From contig MLAK01000623.1 in assembly GCA_001839685.1 (NCBI GenBank), positions 26,503-89,440 of the forward strand: a DNA stretch of 62,938 bases, in the 5' to 3' direction. This DNA is from Tritrichomonas foetus. Lineage: Eukaryota > Parabasalia > Tritrichomonadida > Tritrichomonadidae. The first letter of the stretch is position 1. Each line of letters opens with the position of its first letter. Below, piece by piece: positions 1 through 10,080 of the stretch. Position numbers and translations under genes: made by a program. The notes beneath the pieces were generated by a model that saw only the letters and a list, made by a program, of their open reading frames with translations, made no database searches and was not told the origin of the DNA.

Positions 1-168
1 ATTTACATGGATAAGCTCCTTCAAAAGGATTTTAAGAAAGAAAAAAAAATTATGCCCAAAAAATAAGATTCTCAAATAATTTCAGAATTAAATTCAATTT
101 CCTTCTTTATTAATAAGAATGTTCATGATTTTGTGTGAGTTGAATACAATTGGTTCATTAGATTTTGA

Positions 169-435
169 TCAAATATCGAATTTTTTTTGAGAACGTAATT
201 CTCGACAACCAAAAGACGAAAATGCTTTATAAATCGATGTTAATACATTCTGACGAAATTGTGCATGTTGGCAAAGTTTGAAAAAAAATCTAAGCATCAA
301 TCTTTCGGAAAATTCAAATTCAATAAAATTGGTGTATTGCAAGATAAATTCGATAAAATTGTCCACATAGTAGGGATAATATAGAGAAATATTTGAGTAA
401 CTCTTTGATCTAGTGGAAAGGGCTAAATCTTTCAT
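169..435 (-). CDS. Weak 88-residue hypothetical ORF
   Basis: An ATG-started reverse ORF of 88 residues, rich in Phe, Tyr and Leu. I do not recognise it. The composition (for example the stretch IEFEFSERLMLRFFFKLC) is more protein-like than random AT-rich translation, but the ORF is short and has no diagnostic motif. It lies left of a transposon-type terminal repeat at 637-650, so it could be a fragment carried by or trapped in an element whose left end is outside the window. It could equally be chance. Confidence 0.2.
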   Translation of the reverse strand: MKDLALSTRSKSYSNISLYYPYYVDNFIEFILQYTNFIEFEFSERLMLRFFFKLCQHAQFRQNVLTSIYKAFSSFGCRELRSQKKFDI

Positions 436-636
436 CTGCCTGGAGATTTTAGAAATAACGTGTAATTTCGAAAATAGTAATCAAGCGAATTTTGGCATTT
501 TTTATTGGTTGAGATCTATTCAGCAAAAATTCGTTGCTGTAAATTAAGCATCAGAGAGTCGGGAAGTTGTTTCCAAGATTCGAAAAAGTTCAGTTCATTT
601 AATGAAAATAAACGTATTTCCAGGTTGTGTACTTTT

Positions 637-650
637 GTTTGTATACATCT
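637..650 (+). repeat. Solo terminal inverted repeat of the GTATAC transposon family
   Basis: The 14-mer GTTTGTATACATCT is identical to the right-hand termini of the two elements at 57568-58663 and 58710-59958. No matching left terminus is seen between position 1 and 637. Either the element extends out of the window to the left, or this is a truncated remnant. The base run after it is GTGAAAAT, which would be the right target-site duplication if the element is intact. Confidence 0.55.
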
Positions 651-959
651 GTGAAAATTGTTATCTTAAGGCCAAAATCCCGGCCAAATATGCAAAATTT
701 TCATATTTATTCAGAAAAAAAAGTAATATTTTCACTTTTTGATAGTGACTGATTATGTTTCGCATCACAATTTTATGTGAAATATTGAAATTGGAACATC
801 GGAAAAAACCAATAAATGATAGGCAATAGCTTTTATGAAAATAAATAAATTAGATTAATTTTTGTCAACTATTCATACACAAATCCATGACCCTATTCAA
901 TTTTTTAATAATAATATTTTATTATAATATATCTAGAAAGATGAACTTATTTCTATAAA

Positions 960-2651
960 TTATATTAGTTCCTTTAAAGGTTCGAACTTTTCGACAAAAT
1001 CATGATTGAGCTTATTTGATTCATCTTCAAATTTATCGAACTTGACATTTACAGATTTTCCTTCATTGATTAGAGAAACTTTATCTGCAATTTCTTGGAA
1101 TTTTTCATGTGAGATATCAAAATTCTTATTTAAATATTCAAATTGAGTATCACCAATTGCACTCTTCGAAGAAAGTAAAAATGAATAAATTAATGCTTCT
1201 TTCACATCAACTTCGCAGATTTCTGGTAATTGAATATCAAATTTCTTTGATTCATTTAAAATATGATGTAAATTCTGAAAATGAGTTGAAAATGAAGCGC
1301 CCATTGATTCTACTGATGACTGCGACTGCCTGGAGGCAAGTATAGCTTGGACATCTAGGATTTCTTTTGCGTATTGTCGATAGATTGAAATTTCTTGTGT
1401 GTTTAAGAAAGTAAAAGGTTCAACATTAAGAGGTGATTGACCAATTTGCTTTGGAATTTGTGATGTTTTTGAGAATACATCCAACATTTTCAAGCTGAGC
1501 GAGTAAAATTGGTGTTTGAATGCTGCTAGACCTATTATAGCTCTTGCACGAAGAGTGAAAAGTCTGGTTGCTTTGAATTCCTCTAAAACCAAAGGAATCT
1601 TGGAATAGACTTGGTTGGATTCCAAAACAAGATCTTTTGATGCCAAATAAATCGCCAAATAATTCAATGCCTTTGCTTTTGTGTTAGTTAAACGTTCATT
1701 TTGCTTCAAGCTTGATTTTGGTATATTTATGAGTAGATTTGACACAATTGACATTAAATCACATTCATTGTCCAAAAATTTCTGTTCACAGAGCAATTCA
1801 AGCAGTTGAACCATTTGGTCGATTTCTTTCTTGTAGTTTGAATTAATTAAGCTGAGTTCTTTTTCAATTAATGAGACAAGATGTGGTTTGAATTTAATAA
1901 TTTCATCATTTTCATAGTTTTCTAATGGTACTGTTCTGGATCGAATTATAAATTCTTTATTTAATCGAATAAGCACTGGAATTGTTAAATCTTTTCTTGA
2001 TCTGTTTTGATCAACAACATCAAGAGCAACTTCAAATTGGCCTTTTGTGAGAGTTTTGCCAGTCGTATCGTCAGCCAAAATTGTGCACGCTTCTGTGACC
2101 AATTGTTCCTTTAATTCTGGATCTGTTTCTTTATCCAAAATTGCTTCTTGTAATTTTGACACACTCACGCTTATTGGCTGGCCATTTTTACGTTCTTTTT
2201 CACATTTCCTTAAAAGGACTTCACCATTTACTTTTTTGGTCTTTTGGTCATCTCTTTCATCTTCGTCGTCTGAAAATTGAGGGTCTTTATATTTATTTGG
2301 ATTTTGGGCGCATTTTTCAATCTCGGATTTGAATGGTTCGATAAACTTATTCCAATCTGTCATGATTTTATTGAATTGCTTGACTTTTTTGGTCGTTTCT
2401 TGGAGTTGATTGGAAACAGATAATGAAATTTTGATTAAGCTTTTTGGATAATTTTCCGTTTTGAAAGTGATCTTATATTTGCCGTAAGTGTTTTGAACTT
2501 GTTGAAGTGTGTGTTGTGCTTTTTGCTTGTTTTTCTTTGTTATATCATCGAGAAGTGTACTTAACAATTTCCAAATTTTTTGCTGCATTGCTTCGTCACG
2601 TACACTACCTTCGCCAGTATCAGGCTTATCGTTAACTCTTTTGGAACTCAT
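960..2651 (-). CDS. Translation initiation factor eIF3 subunit C-like
   Basis: Predicted 563-residue protein matching eIF3c in layout. There is an N-terminal helical region, then an acidic stretch (SDDEDERDD) where eIF3c also has one. A long helical-repeat middle follows, with a C-terminal PCI-type segment (EALIYSFLLSSKSAIGDTQF and onward) that aligns with the conserved eIF3c block beginning LRTYLFTYSSVYDSIS. eIF3c is a cytoplasmic scaffold of the eIF3 complex on the 40S subunit. It is shorter than animal eIF3c (about 900 residues), as expected for a reduced protist. The ORF is open upstream to an ATG at 2729, but I chose 2651 because the extra 26 residues look non-conserved and an initiator-like TCATTT lies just before 2651. 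Family assignment is by pattern recognition, not a search. Confidence 0.7.
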   Translation of the reverse strand: MSSKRVNDKPDTGEGSVRDEAMQQKIWKLLSTLLDDITKKNKQKAQHTLQQVQNTYGKYKITFKTENYPKSLIKISLSVSNQLQETTKKVKQFNKIMTDWNKFIEPFKSEIEKCAQNPNKYKDPQFSDDEDERDDQKTKKVNGEVLLRKCEKERKNGQPISVSVSKLQEAILDKETDPELKEQLVTEACTILADDTTGKTLTKGQFEVALDVVDQNRSRKDLTIPVLIRLNKEFIIRSRTVPLENYENDEIIKFKPHLVSLIEKELSLINSNYKKEIDQMVQLLELLCEQKFLDNECDLMSIVSNLLINIPKSSLKQNERLTNTKAKALNYLAIYLASKDLVLESNQVYSKIPLVLEEFKATRLFTLRARAIIGLAAFKHQFYSLSLKMLDVFSKTSQIPKQIGQSPLNVEPFTFLNTQEISIYRQYAKEILDVQAILASRQSQSSVESMGASFSTHFQNLHHILNESKKFDIQLPEICEVDVKEALIYSFLLSSKSAIGDTQFEYLNKNFDISHEKFQEIADKVSLINEGKSVNVKFDKFEDESNKLNHDFVEKFEPLKELI

Positions 2652-3386
2652 TGCGAAATGATATAGATTTGTGAAGAGAATATTGAGATGGTTTGTTTGA
2701 TTTTGCAAAATTTTAGTGTGTTCGACCATTATTATGTCTCAAATAATTCTATATGTTTTCTGAAAATCATTCAAAAAGATTTGTCAAACAAAAGGCAAAG
2801 TTTTGATTAAGAATCATATATCCATTTTGTGCCAATTAAAGTTTCTCCAAATCATATAGATTATTTCAGGCTTTTATAGCAAAAAGGTTAATCATATTTC
2901 AAAGAATAATATCTTCTTGATGCTAGTCGTCTAGAAGTAAAAACTTTTTCAATGATTCAACTAGATTAGCTTTGAAAAATAATATAACCATTTTTATGTG
3001 TAATCACTCCTTTTGGAATATTCTCAAAGTACCCCAAATGGCCAATAAATCTACATATATTATTACTGGATTAATCCACGAAAATCAAGTTAACAAAAGA
3101 AAATTCATGATTAGATATAATTATTATTGGTTTAAAAGAATATTATAATTATGAATGTTGTTGTGATCAAAATTTTCAAAATCTATTTTCAATTTTTATT
3201 ATATAAATCACAAATTTTCTTCACTTTTTGAAAAGTGATGTTATGATCGATATACTGATAAATCAAATTGTCTCTCTTCACACTCTAAGCGACAATTCTT
3301 TTCAAGTAGAGTATGATTTTATAAAAATTTGATCAAAAAAGGTTATCAAAGACATTGTAATTATAATTTCAATATAATTAACATTT
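2652..3386. other. Intergenic spacer, about 730 bp
   Basis: Spacer between the eIF3c start and the end of the Moco-sulfurase-like gene. It contains a small hairpin near 3221-3236 (CACTTTTTGAAAAGTG). No ORF with protein-like composition, RNA gene or element end is visible. Confidence 0.6.
2656..2661 (-). promoter_or_regulatory. Initiator-like TCATTT before the eIF3c start
   Basis: On the reverse strand TCATTT ends four bases before the ATG at 2651. Trichomonad genes commonly have an initiator of the form TCA-pyrimidine-T/A with a very short leader. The match supports 2651 over the longer start at 2729. It is a six-base motif in AT-rich DNA, so it is suggestive only. Confidence 0.35.
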
Positions 3387-4964
3387 TTATAAATTAGAAA
3401 TCTCATCATGAAGCCATTCTTCGATACGATTAACATCTTCTGTCGTTGTTGCCCATCCAATTGACAATCGAATACTTCCAATAGATGAAAAATCAAAAGT
3501 ATCAAAATTCTCTTTAACATATTTTTCATCTATTGTTAGTGAATTTGAAATACATGTTAACGGTGTTTTATGGCATCCCACAGATAATTGAATATTATAT
3601 TTAAGTGCATTTGAATAAATGTTATAGAATGGTAATTCTTTTCCATTTCGATCAATAAAATTAAAACTAATAATTGAATTTGGATTATTGTGCCCATATA
3701 CAATTGTTGCTTGTTTGCCGTCAGAATATTTAAGATTACTTATCAGATGTCGAACTTTCAAAGTTTTATCAAAAACATTCTTTTGTATTTCCGAGATTTG
3801 TAATTTTTCAAATAAATCAAATCCTGAATCAACGGCAACAATGTTTAAAAATGGCAAAGATCCATCTTCGAATCTTTCTGATGGTTTCAAACGAAGCTTT
3901 GCAAAATTATCACTCGGAAGTGCATAAACTAGAGTTCCGCCACCAAAATATGGTTTTTGAAGAATATTTACTAAATTATTTTCAATAACAAGAACGCCGA
4001 GTTTTGGAAAACCAAAAAGATGTTCGAAACTAAAAGAAACTGCCGAAAATGGAGTTTCTGATAGATTTAATTTATTAAACGATAAATAATAAGAAGCATC
4101 AGCTAAAGTAACAACAAATGATTCAGATGAATTTAAAGAAATGACCTGTTTCATTTGTTCTTTAGTAACTGTTGTTCCATCAAAAAGATCAACTAACGGA
4201 AAACTGACTAAATGTAAACCACTTGACGAAAAACCATCAAACTTAGAAATATTATTGATAGAAATGAAATCAAAATCGTGTAGTTTGGCTTTTTTGTCGT
4301 TAGCATAACTTTTGAGTCCAATCATGTCAAAATCGCTGGATTTTGAATAAAAATAATATGATGAAGAATTTAAAGGAAGAGCCTCAGCAAGAATTTTCAT
4401 TGCTTGACCATTAGAATAAGTAAAAATAACAGTGTATTTGGCTAAAGTTGTTCCTAAATATTTCAAAATTCTGCGCCTTAAATTTTCAACAGCATCTGTT
4501 GACAAATCTGAACTTTTTGATTCAGAATGTGTATTTCCATATAAATTTTTCTTTAAATTTTTTGACATCTCATTAATTATCAAATCCGGATATAAATTGG
4601 ATGTTGCATAATCTAAATATGTGATATTTCGTGCGCGATATAAATTTTTTGTCCTAATGAAGTCGACCATTTGCGAATAATTCATGCCATTTAAATCTGC
4701 GAGGTTAAAGTTGGAATTATATGGTAAAGTTAAAGCCTGAATTCCATAAACAGCGATATATCCACCAAAAATAAAAATTGTTGCAACGAAGCTGCCACTA
4801 AAGCAGCCACACCATGAATCAAAAATCATTATGGTTTGTTGTTTCTTCTCTTGACAATTGACCTCAATTTTGCGGTTAAGGTACATTCTTGTTGAGTTAA
4901 ATCTAGCCAGATATCCACTCAATAATTGTAAAGTATCAATTGAATAGTATAAAACTTTTTTCAT
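3387..4964 (-). CDS. Membrane-anchored Moco sulfurase/cysteine desulfurase-like protein lacking the PLP lysine
   Basis: 525 residues. Residues 46-80 hold a hydrophobic segment (ATIFIFGGYIAVYGI) that could be a signal anchor; an alternative start is Met46 at 4829. From about 115 the protein follows the aminotransferase class V domain of molybdenum cofactor sulfurases: TYLDYATSNLYP, LYGNTHSESKSSD, TVIFTYSNGQAMKILAEA, LADASYYLS, FGGGTLVYALP and RFEDGSLPFLNIVAVDSG. In that family the cofactor lysine lies in SFYKIFG. Here the block reads SFEHLFG with His315 at that position. The C-terminal GCFCN-type active-site cysteine region reads GCHKTPLTC. It is therefore probably not a normal PLP enzyme. It is divergently placed from the karyopherin gene 99 bp away. 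Confidence 0.75.
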   Translation of the reverse strand: MKKVLYYSIDTLQLLSGYLARFNSTRMYLNRKIEVNCQEKKQQTIMIFDSWCGCFSGSFVATIFIFGGYIAVYGIQALTLPYNSNFNLADLNGMNYSQMVDFIRTKNLYRARNITYLDYATSNLYPDLIINEMSKNLKKNLYGNTHSESKSSDLSTDAVENLRRRILKYLGTTLAKYTVIFTYSNGQAMKILAEALPLNSSSYYFYSKSSDFDMIGLKSYANDKKAKLHDFDFISINNISKFDGFSSSGLHLVSFPLVDLFDGTTVTKEQMKQVISLNSSESFVVTLADASYYLSFNKLNLSETPFSAVSFSFEHLFGFPKLGVLVIENNLVNILQKPYFGGGTLVYALPSDNFAKLRLKPSERFEDGSLPFLNIVAVDSGFDLFEKLQISEIQKNVFDKTLKVRHLISNLKYSDGKQATIVYGHNNPNSIISFNFIDRNGKELPFYNIYSNALKYNIQLSVGCHKTPLTCISNSLTIDEKYVKENFDTFDFSSIGSIRLSIGWATTTEDVNRIEEWLHDEISNL

Positions 4965-5063
4965 ACTCTTCGATTAAAAAAACATTAAAAAAAAAACTAC
5001 ATTAATTGAAAATTTTCAATAAACTACGATAAAACTCCATTTAATTTACTCATCAATCAATCA

Positions 5064-7601
5064 ATGACTTTAACAATTCAACAACTTGAAGTCTTACTTT
5101 CCAGCTTTTCAACAAACACAGATAACCAATTCGTTCAAGCCAATAATGCTATTTTAAATCAGTGGCGAGAAAGTTTTAATTCGTTAGAAATGTCAATCGA
5201 AATCATTTCTACAACAAACAACGTTCAACTCATTCTATTCGCCGCTTTAACAATCGAGTATCACTTTCAAAAAAACGCATCACTGATCACAAATGACCGG
5301 AATTCTGTGATTTTTATGAATTGTTTCAAACGAATTCACGCAATGGGAGATTCAATCATTCCAATAATTAGAGAAAACCTTTTACGAGTTGCTGCAACAA
5401 CCACATATTTTTTCCCACCACTATTAAATGATATATTTAAGGAATCATTTCAAGTCGACATCCTGATTTATTTCTTTGATTATTTGCTTCAAGAAATTGA
5501 AAAAAATAAAATGATATATAATAAAAATAAACAAGAAATACCTTTAGATCAATTAGAACTTGAGCGAACAATATCAAATAATATTTCGTCAATTTGCGAC
5601 ATTTTACAACATGGAAATTTGACGTCTTCATGGATTTCCTTATACCATTCTTTATTTCGATATGTGAATCCAATTTTCCCGCTTGCTGTTTTTCTCCCTC
5701 AGATTCAACGAGCCGCTATGGATGATTCATTAATGCCAGGTATTTTGGATTTATACGATCATATTGTTGGATCGAATGATCCAGATGATTTTCTATTTAT
5801 TAAAGATTTTATGGGGTTTATGGTGAAATATGCTTCATCAGCATTAAATGAATCTGACGAAGGAAAATTTGGTTATGCATCTTTTATCTGGAATAAAACA
5901 ATTGATGTTGGTTTTCAATTTTTTGGACATCCAACTGTTGGTACGCAATTTACAAGTCAAATATTTCAAGAATTCTGTAATAATTTACAAATTATCATGC
6001 GTGTAAATATTGATGATTTCTTTCCACTTCTAAATTTATATGCAAGCTGTCTTGGTTATAATTCTGAAGCGCTTGATCCACAATTTATGACAACATGTGT
6101 TTCAAATTGTCTTGATTTCATGATTGACCTTGTTGATAGATATCCTAATCAATTATGTTGTCGTGAAATGGATGAATGCTTTACTATTTTAATGGAAGAT
6201 TTCGATTCAAAAGAAATTTTAAAAATAGCTCATAATCAATCACCGGAAATGCAAGAAGCTCACCAATTATATAATAAATTTTTGTCACAATATTTTTATG
6301 CAAAAACATCAAGAGAACTAACTAATGGTGTTGTTTATGCTTTATCGTTTTCACCTGAAAAAATTCGTCAATTTTTCGCATCAAGTGTTGCAGTGAAAAT
6401 TGCAGAAATGTCACAACCACCAATAACAGCTATTTACTTTATTTCTCGATGTAGCCAATTTACTCCAGAATTACATAAAATCCAAATTAACCTCACTTTT
6501 GCTTTATTTGAAGCAGCTCCACCATATGAAATAGGAGAAGCATTGATTTCATTGACTGAAAACTATGCTTCATCGTTTGTTGAACAAGCAGAAAATTACA
6601 TTTCGCCGATTTTGAAAATTCTTGACAATCTTCCATCAAATGATATTGCATCACATTTATTTATCGCAATGTTTAATATTCTTTCAAGCGTTGTTCAGAA
6701 TTTAGGTCAATTAAATAGTCTGTTTGATGGTGTTGGTGTCTGCTTTATTAATAAAATTAGACAGCAAATTACAGATTTTGACATGCTATATCAATTAAAT
6801 AATTTTGTTGTACCAATTATTCAAAGATCCAAAAATTATAATCAATTAATGACACCTTATTATTCAACTTTGTTTGAGCATATTACAAGCATTTTATCGC
6901 CATTACTTGGCGTTGCAAATGATGCAATACAATGCGAATTATGTCAACCTTTTGATGTAGCTTTAGAACATTTTTGGGTGTTGAATAAGCAACCAATATT
7001 TTCATGGATTGAAAACATTCTCAATATTTATCCTGTGAAAGATCATTTACTTATATTAAGGTATTTAATTGAGTTTCTTCCATCAGAAAACATTAATACA
7101 TTTTTATCAAAATCTGCAACATATTCCAATGAAATTTTATTTGGTGAAATTATTCTCTTTTCGACGATGTTTCAAATAAATCCAACATTATTAGTTTCTC
7201 ATGTTCCTTTTGAGTATGTAATTTATCCATTGAAGTCACCATCACCAGCAACATTGGAAAAAGAGCTGAATTTACTCGGTAAAATTGTACAAAGTGATTT
7301 AACACTTCCTCAAGAACTTGCATTAAAGATTGCTCAATTTGTAACTGAAAGAACTTTTTCAAATCCAAACACATCAAACTTTATGTGTATGTTTTTGGCT
7401 GTATATTTGTGTAGAGTGATTGGTCAGAAATATAATTGCTTGTCTATGACATTGCAATATATTTTACAAGCTGTTGGTATTCAAAATCCACAAACAGAAA
7501 CATTCGCACGTGCTTATATTGGCGATAAAATAGAAGAATTAAATGCAGGATTTCAATTGCTAATGTCAGTTGTTGATCAAAAGTTCAAAAAATCGTTTTA
7601 A
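5064..7601 (+). CDS. Importin-beta/transportin-like karyopherin
   Basis: 845 residues, almost entirely helical repeats. The N-terminus (TIQQLEVLLSSFSTNTDNQ, then ANNAILNQW) followed by FAALTIEYHFQKN resembles the N-terminal HEAT repeats of karyopherins such as transportin-3/importin-13 and exportins, where the cargo carrier binds Ran-GTP. The length is close to that family (about 900-1000 residues). The rest is leucine- and phenylalanine-rich solenoid without a distinctive catalytic motif. The expected role is nucleocytoplasmic transport. Which carrier it is cannot be told from sequence alone. The start follows a run of TCAATCAATCAATG. Confidence 0.6.
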   Translation: MTLTIQQLEVLLSSFSTNTDNQFVQANNAILNQWRESFNSLEMSIEIISTTNNVQLILFAALTIEYHFQKNASLITNDRNSVIFMNCFKRIHAMGDSIIPIIRENLLRVAATTTYFFPPLLNDIFKESFQVDILIYFFDYLLQEIEKNKMIYNKNKQEIPLDQLELERTISNNISSICDILQHGNLTSSWISLYHSLFRYVNPIFPLAVFLPQIQRAAMDDSLMPGILDLYDHIVGSNDPDDFLFIKDFMGFMVKYASSALNESDEGKFGYASFIWNKTIDVGFQFFGHPTVGTQFTSQIFQEFCNNLQIIMRVNIDDFFPLLNLYASCLGYNSEALDPQFMTTCVSNCLDFMIDLVDRYPNQLCCREMDECFTILMEDFDSKEILKIAHNQSPEMQEAHQLYNKFLSQYFYAKTSRELTNGVVYALSFSPEKIRQFFASSVAVKIAEMSQPPITAIYFISRCSQFTPELHKIQINLTFALFEAAPPYEIGEALISLTENYASSFVEQAENYISPILKILDNLPSNDIASHLFIAMFNILSSVVQNLGQLNSLFDGVGVCFINKIRQQITDFDMLYQLNNFVVPIIQRSKNYNQLMTPYYSTLFEHITSILSPLLGVANDAIQCELCQPFDVALEHFWVLNKQPIFSWIENILNIYPVKDHLLILRYLIEFLPSENINTFLSKSATYSNEILFGEIILFSTMFQINPTLLVSHVPFEYVIYPLKSPSPATLEKELNLLGKIVQSDLTLPQELALKIAQFVTERTFSNPNTSNFMCMFLAVYLCRVIGQKYNCLSMTLQYILQAVGIQNPQTETFARAYIGDKIEELNAGFQLLMSVVDQKFKKSF

Positions 7602-7878
7602 TATATTTGTATATTGATCGGTATATTTGTTTTGATTATATTTATTAAATATTCTCATTATGATTTTCCTCGATTTGTTTTTATCACCAATTCGAATTCA
7701 ATGTTCTATATGAAATATCATTATGATTATTATTATTTCTTTTCATATTATAATCCAAATTTTTCATTTTCGGGAATTGGTAAATAGATGATCATGTTTA
7801 ATATTTCGTTATTGATAGATAGGAGGCATAAAAAGATTAGAATTAAAATAAATGATTTATTTACAAACAAAAATAAAA

Positions 7879-9835
7879 TTAATAGTTACTGGGAAGTCTT
7901 GGATTCTTTCTTTTGTTTTTCACGATTGGTCCCAGTGGCTTCACTGTCAATCTTGGATTTCTTATTTGTGTTTTATAAGCTGAAAATCTTTGTATTGTTC
8001 TTGGTGTCATTACATCTAAAGAACTTGATGGAGCAGATGATGATATATTTGTAGGCTGAAGAGATGGCAAAGGCGCAACTGTTGGTTTCATTTGCTTTAA
8101 TGCATTTAATTCCGAATCAAGTTTCTTTTGTCGTGCAAGTAGTGGCGCCAATTTTTGTTCTTGTTCTCTTGTAATGATTTCAATCTGCCTTTGGGAATAA
8201 TCTTCAAAAGTATCTAATTCATTTTGCTGTTTTTTCTCAACTTTTCTTTGTTCTTTAAGCATTTCTATTTCAGCACGCTTTTGAGCAGCTTCACTTTCAG
8301 TTCGTTCTAATTCTTCAATTTCTATACGGACTGTTTCTGCTTTATCGAAATCTTTTGTCAGAATGAGAGAATGAAGAAGAGTTTGTTTTTTGAGAAGATT
8401 TGCACTGGGTTTAGTAAATTTTCTCAAAAACTCTTCATCATTCCATTTTTCTTCAAATTGTTGCATTTCAATATCATGACTTTTTAAGATTTCTTCTTTC
8501 TTCAATTCAAGTTTGTTTTTTTCATTTTTCATTACATTTTCGGTTTCTTTATTATGGTCTTCAATTTTAGAAAGAGTTTCAGAAATTTTGGATTGAATTT
8601 CATCAGTTTTACGTTTGATTGATTCACGTTGTTGTGATTCGCCAATCATTTGGAGAAGATTCTGAATTGTTGTTTGATATTTCGCTGCTTCTTTATAACT
8701 ATTGGATACAATTGCGTTCACTTTTTGTCTTTGCACGTATTGGATTAATCTCTGTTGTTGGTCTGGTTCAGGAATTACACCTTTGTTTATGAATTTGTCC
8801 ATTTGTTGTTTACATAAAGAATCTAACTCAGGACTTGTTTCAAGTGGCTGCAATTCAGAAAAATCAATTGGTTCAGGATACAAAGTATTAATCTTTCTTG
8901 ATGTTTCGGTTGACGATACAACTACAGATGAACTTGGAAGATTATCTTCATCTTTATTATTATCGTCATCTGGTGAAATTGAAAGATTGTGATCATATGT
9001 ATTAATGCTCTCGGTTTCCATTTTGGCAAGATCATCATCTTGCGTAAATTCGATTTTATTCACTATTTCTGTCAAATCATTTTCGAACTTCGATCCAGAA
9101 TTTTCATCATTATTGCTTTCATTTTCATCATTTTTATTATCTACATTTGAGTTTTTTAAATCATTATCATTATCATTGTTATCATTTTCATTTTCATTGT
9201 TATCATTTTCATTTTCATTGTTATCATTTTCATTTTCATTGTTATCATTTTCATTTTCATTGTTATCATTTTCATTTTCATTGTTATCATTTTCATTTTC
9301 ATTGTTATCATTTTCATTTTCATTGTTATCATTTTCATTTTCATTGTTATCATTTTCATTTTCATTGTTATCATTTTCANATATCATTTTCATTTTCATT
9401 GTTATCATTTTCATTTTCATTGTTATCATTTTCATTATCGTTGTTATCATTATCGTTGCTGATTAAATTAGTTTCATCGAAATCGTTCATTTGTTGTTCT
9501 GGATTGAAGGAATTATCATCGTTCTCAGGTATCATTGCTGCCATTATATCATTTGTTAAAGCATTCAATTGATTATCTGTGGAATTTTGATTATCTTCCT
9601 CTTCTTGTTTATTTGCATCACCGTTGTCTGAATCATCAATTATACAATTTTCTTGATTCATGTCGTCTATATCTTCTGGCGTATTTTCTTCCTGAGAGTC
9701 GATAGGAGAAGTTATTTCGGTTAGATTTTGTTTGAGTGCGTCTGTAAGGGCATTATCAACTTCGGTGAGTGCATAAACATTGTCCAACGATACTTGTTCC
9801 AAGCCATTATCATTCGGAGATGAATTATCACTCAT
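7879..9835 (-). CDS. Asn/Glu-repeat plus coiled-coil protein, frame broken at an assembly N
   Basis: One gene read in two frames. An N-terminal acidic part (from ATG 9835, beginning MSDNSSPNDNGLEQ) runs into a 7-residue NENENDN-type repeat. The frame shifts at the single N near 9380 inside that repeat. The main part continues to 7879 with Asp/Asn/Ser-rich sequence, a region around KQQMDKFINKGVIPEPDQQQ, and about 250 residues of charged coiled coil (KNEKNKLELKKEEILKSHD and onward). A basic Pro/Arg-rich tail ends the protein. The N marks an unresolved repeat length, so the shift is most likely an assembly artefact and the gene is probably intact. I do not recognise a named family. A structural or cytoskeletal role is only a guess. 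Confidence 0.65.
9166..9450. repeat. 21-bp minisatellite coding for a heptad of Asn/Glu/Asp
   Basis: About a dozen copies of a 21-bp unit (on the + strand TCATTTTCATTTTCATTGTTA, one copy). On the reverse strand it codes for seven residues of Asn, Glu and Asp. Copies near the edges are degenerate (Asp replacing Glu). A single N at about 9380 breaks the array and shifts the reading frame, so the true copy number is unknown. The unit length is a multiple of three, so copy-number change should preserve frame. Confidence 0.9.
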
Positions 9836-10035
9836 TTTACAATTTGTTTGTGAATTTTAATTGAATTTTAAGTAACGATTTTTTTTGGGATAGAAAAAAT
9901 TTGTCGAATTGAATGTTATAAAATCACTTTTTCTCTTTTTATTTAGTCATTTGTATAATAATCTGGCCATATAAACATTTAATTATTTCGAAAATAAGCC
10001 AAATATAAACAGAATATGAAGTCTTGACATTATTT

Positions 10036-10043
10036 AAAAAGTT
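10036..10043 (+). promoter_or_regulatory. AAAAAGTT upstream motif
   Basis: AAAAAGTT lies 37 bases before the chosen ATG at 10081. The same octamer, oriented toward the gene, lies before several other starts in the window (17891, 23395, 21697; on the reverse strand 17829-17836 and 21614-21621). Its function is not known to me. Confidence 0.3.
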
Positions 10044-10080
10044 ATATCGTTCTCATCGTTCATCAATAGAAGGAAATCGA

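Larger units (their letters stand above)
1..959. other. Intergenic stretch with no confident gene
   Basis: AT-rich sequence. It contains one weak reverse-strand ORF (169-435) and a transposon-type terminal repeat at 637-650. If that repeat is the right end of an element, the element's body lies to its left and could include the weak ORF. I see nothing else that can be supported. Confidence 0.6.

Noticed and set aside
9005..9572. Forward ORFs of 141-153 codons rich in Phe, Ser and His
   Set aside because: They are translations of the minisatellite on the wrong strand; the reverse frames join a plausible protein on both sides.
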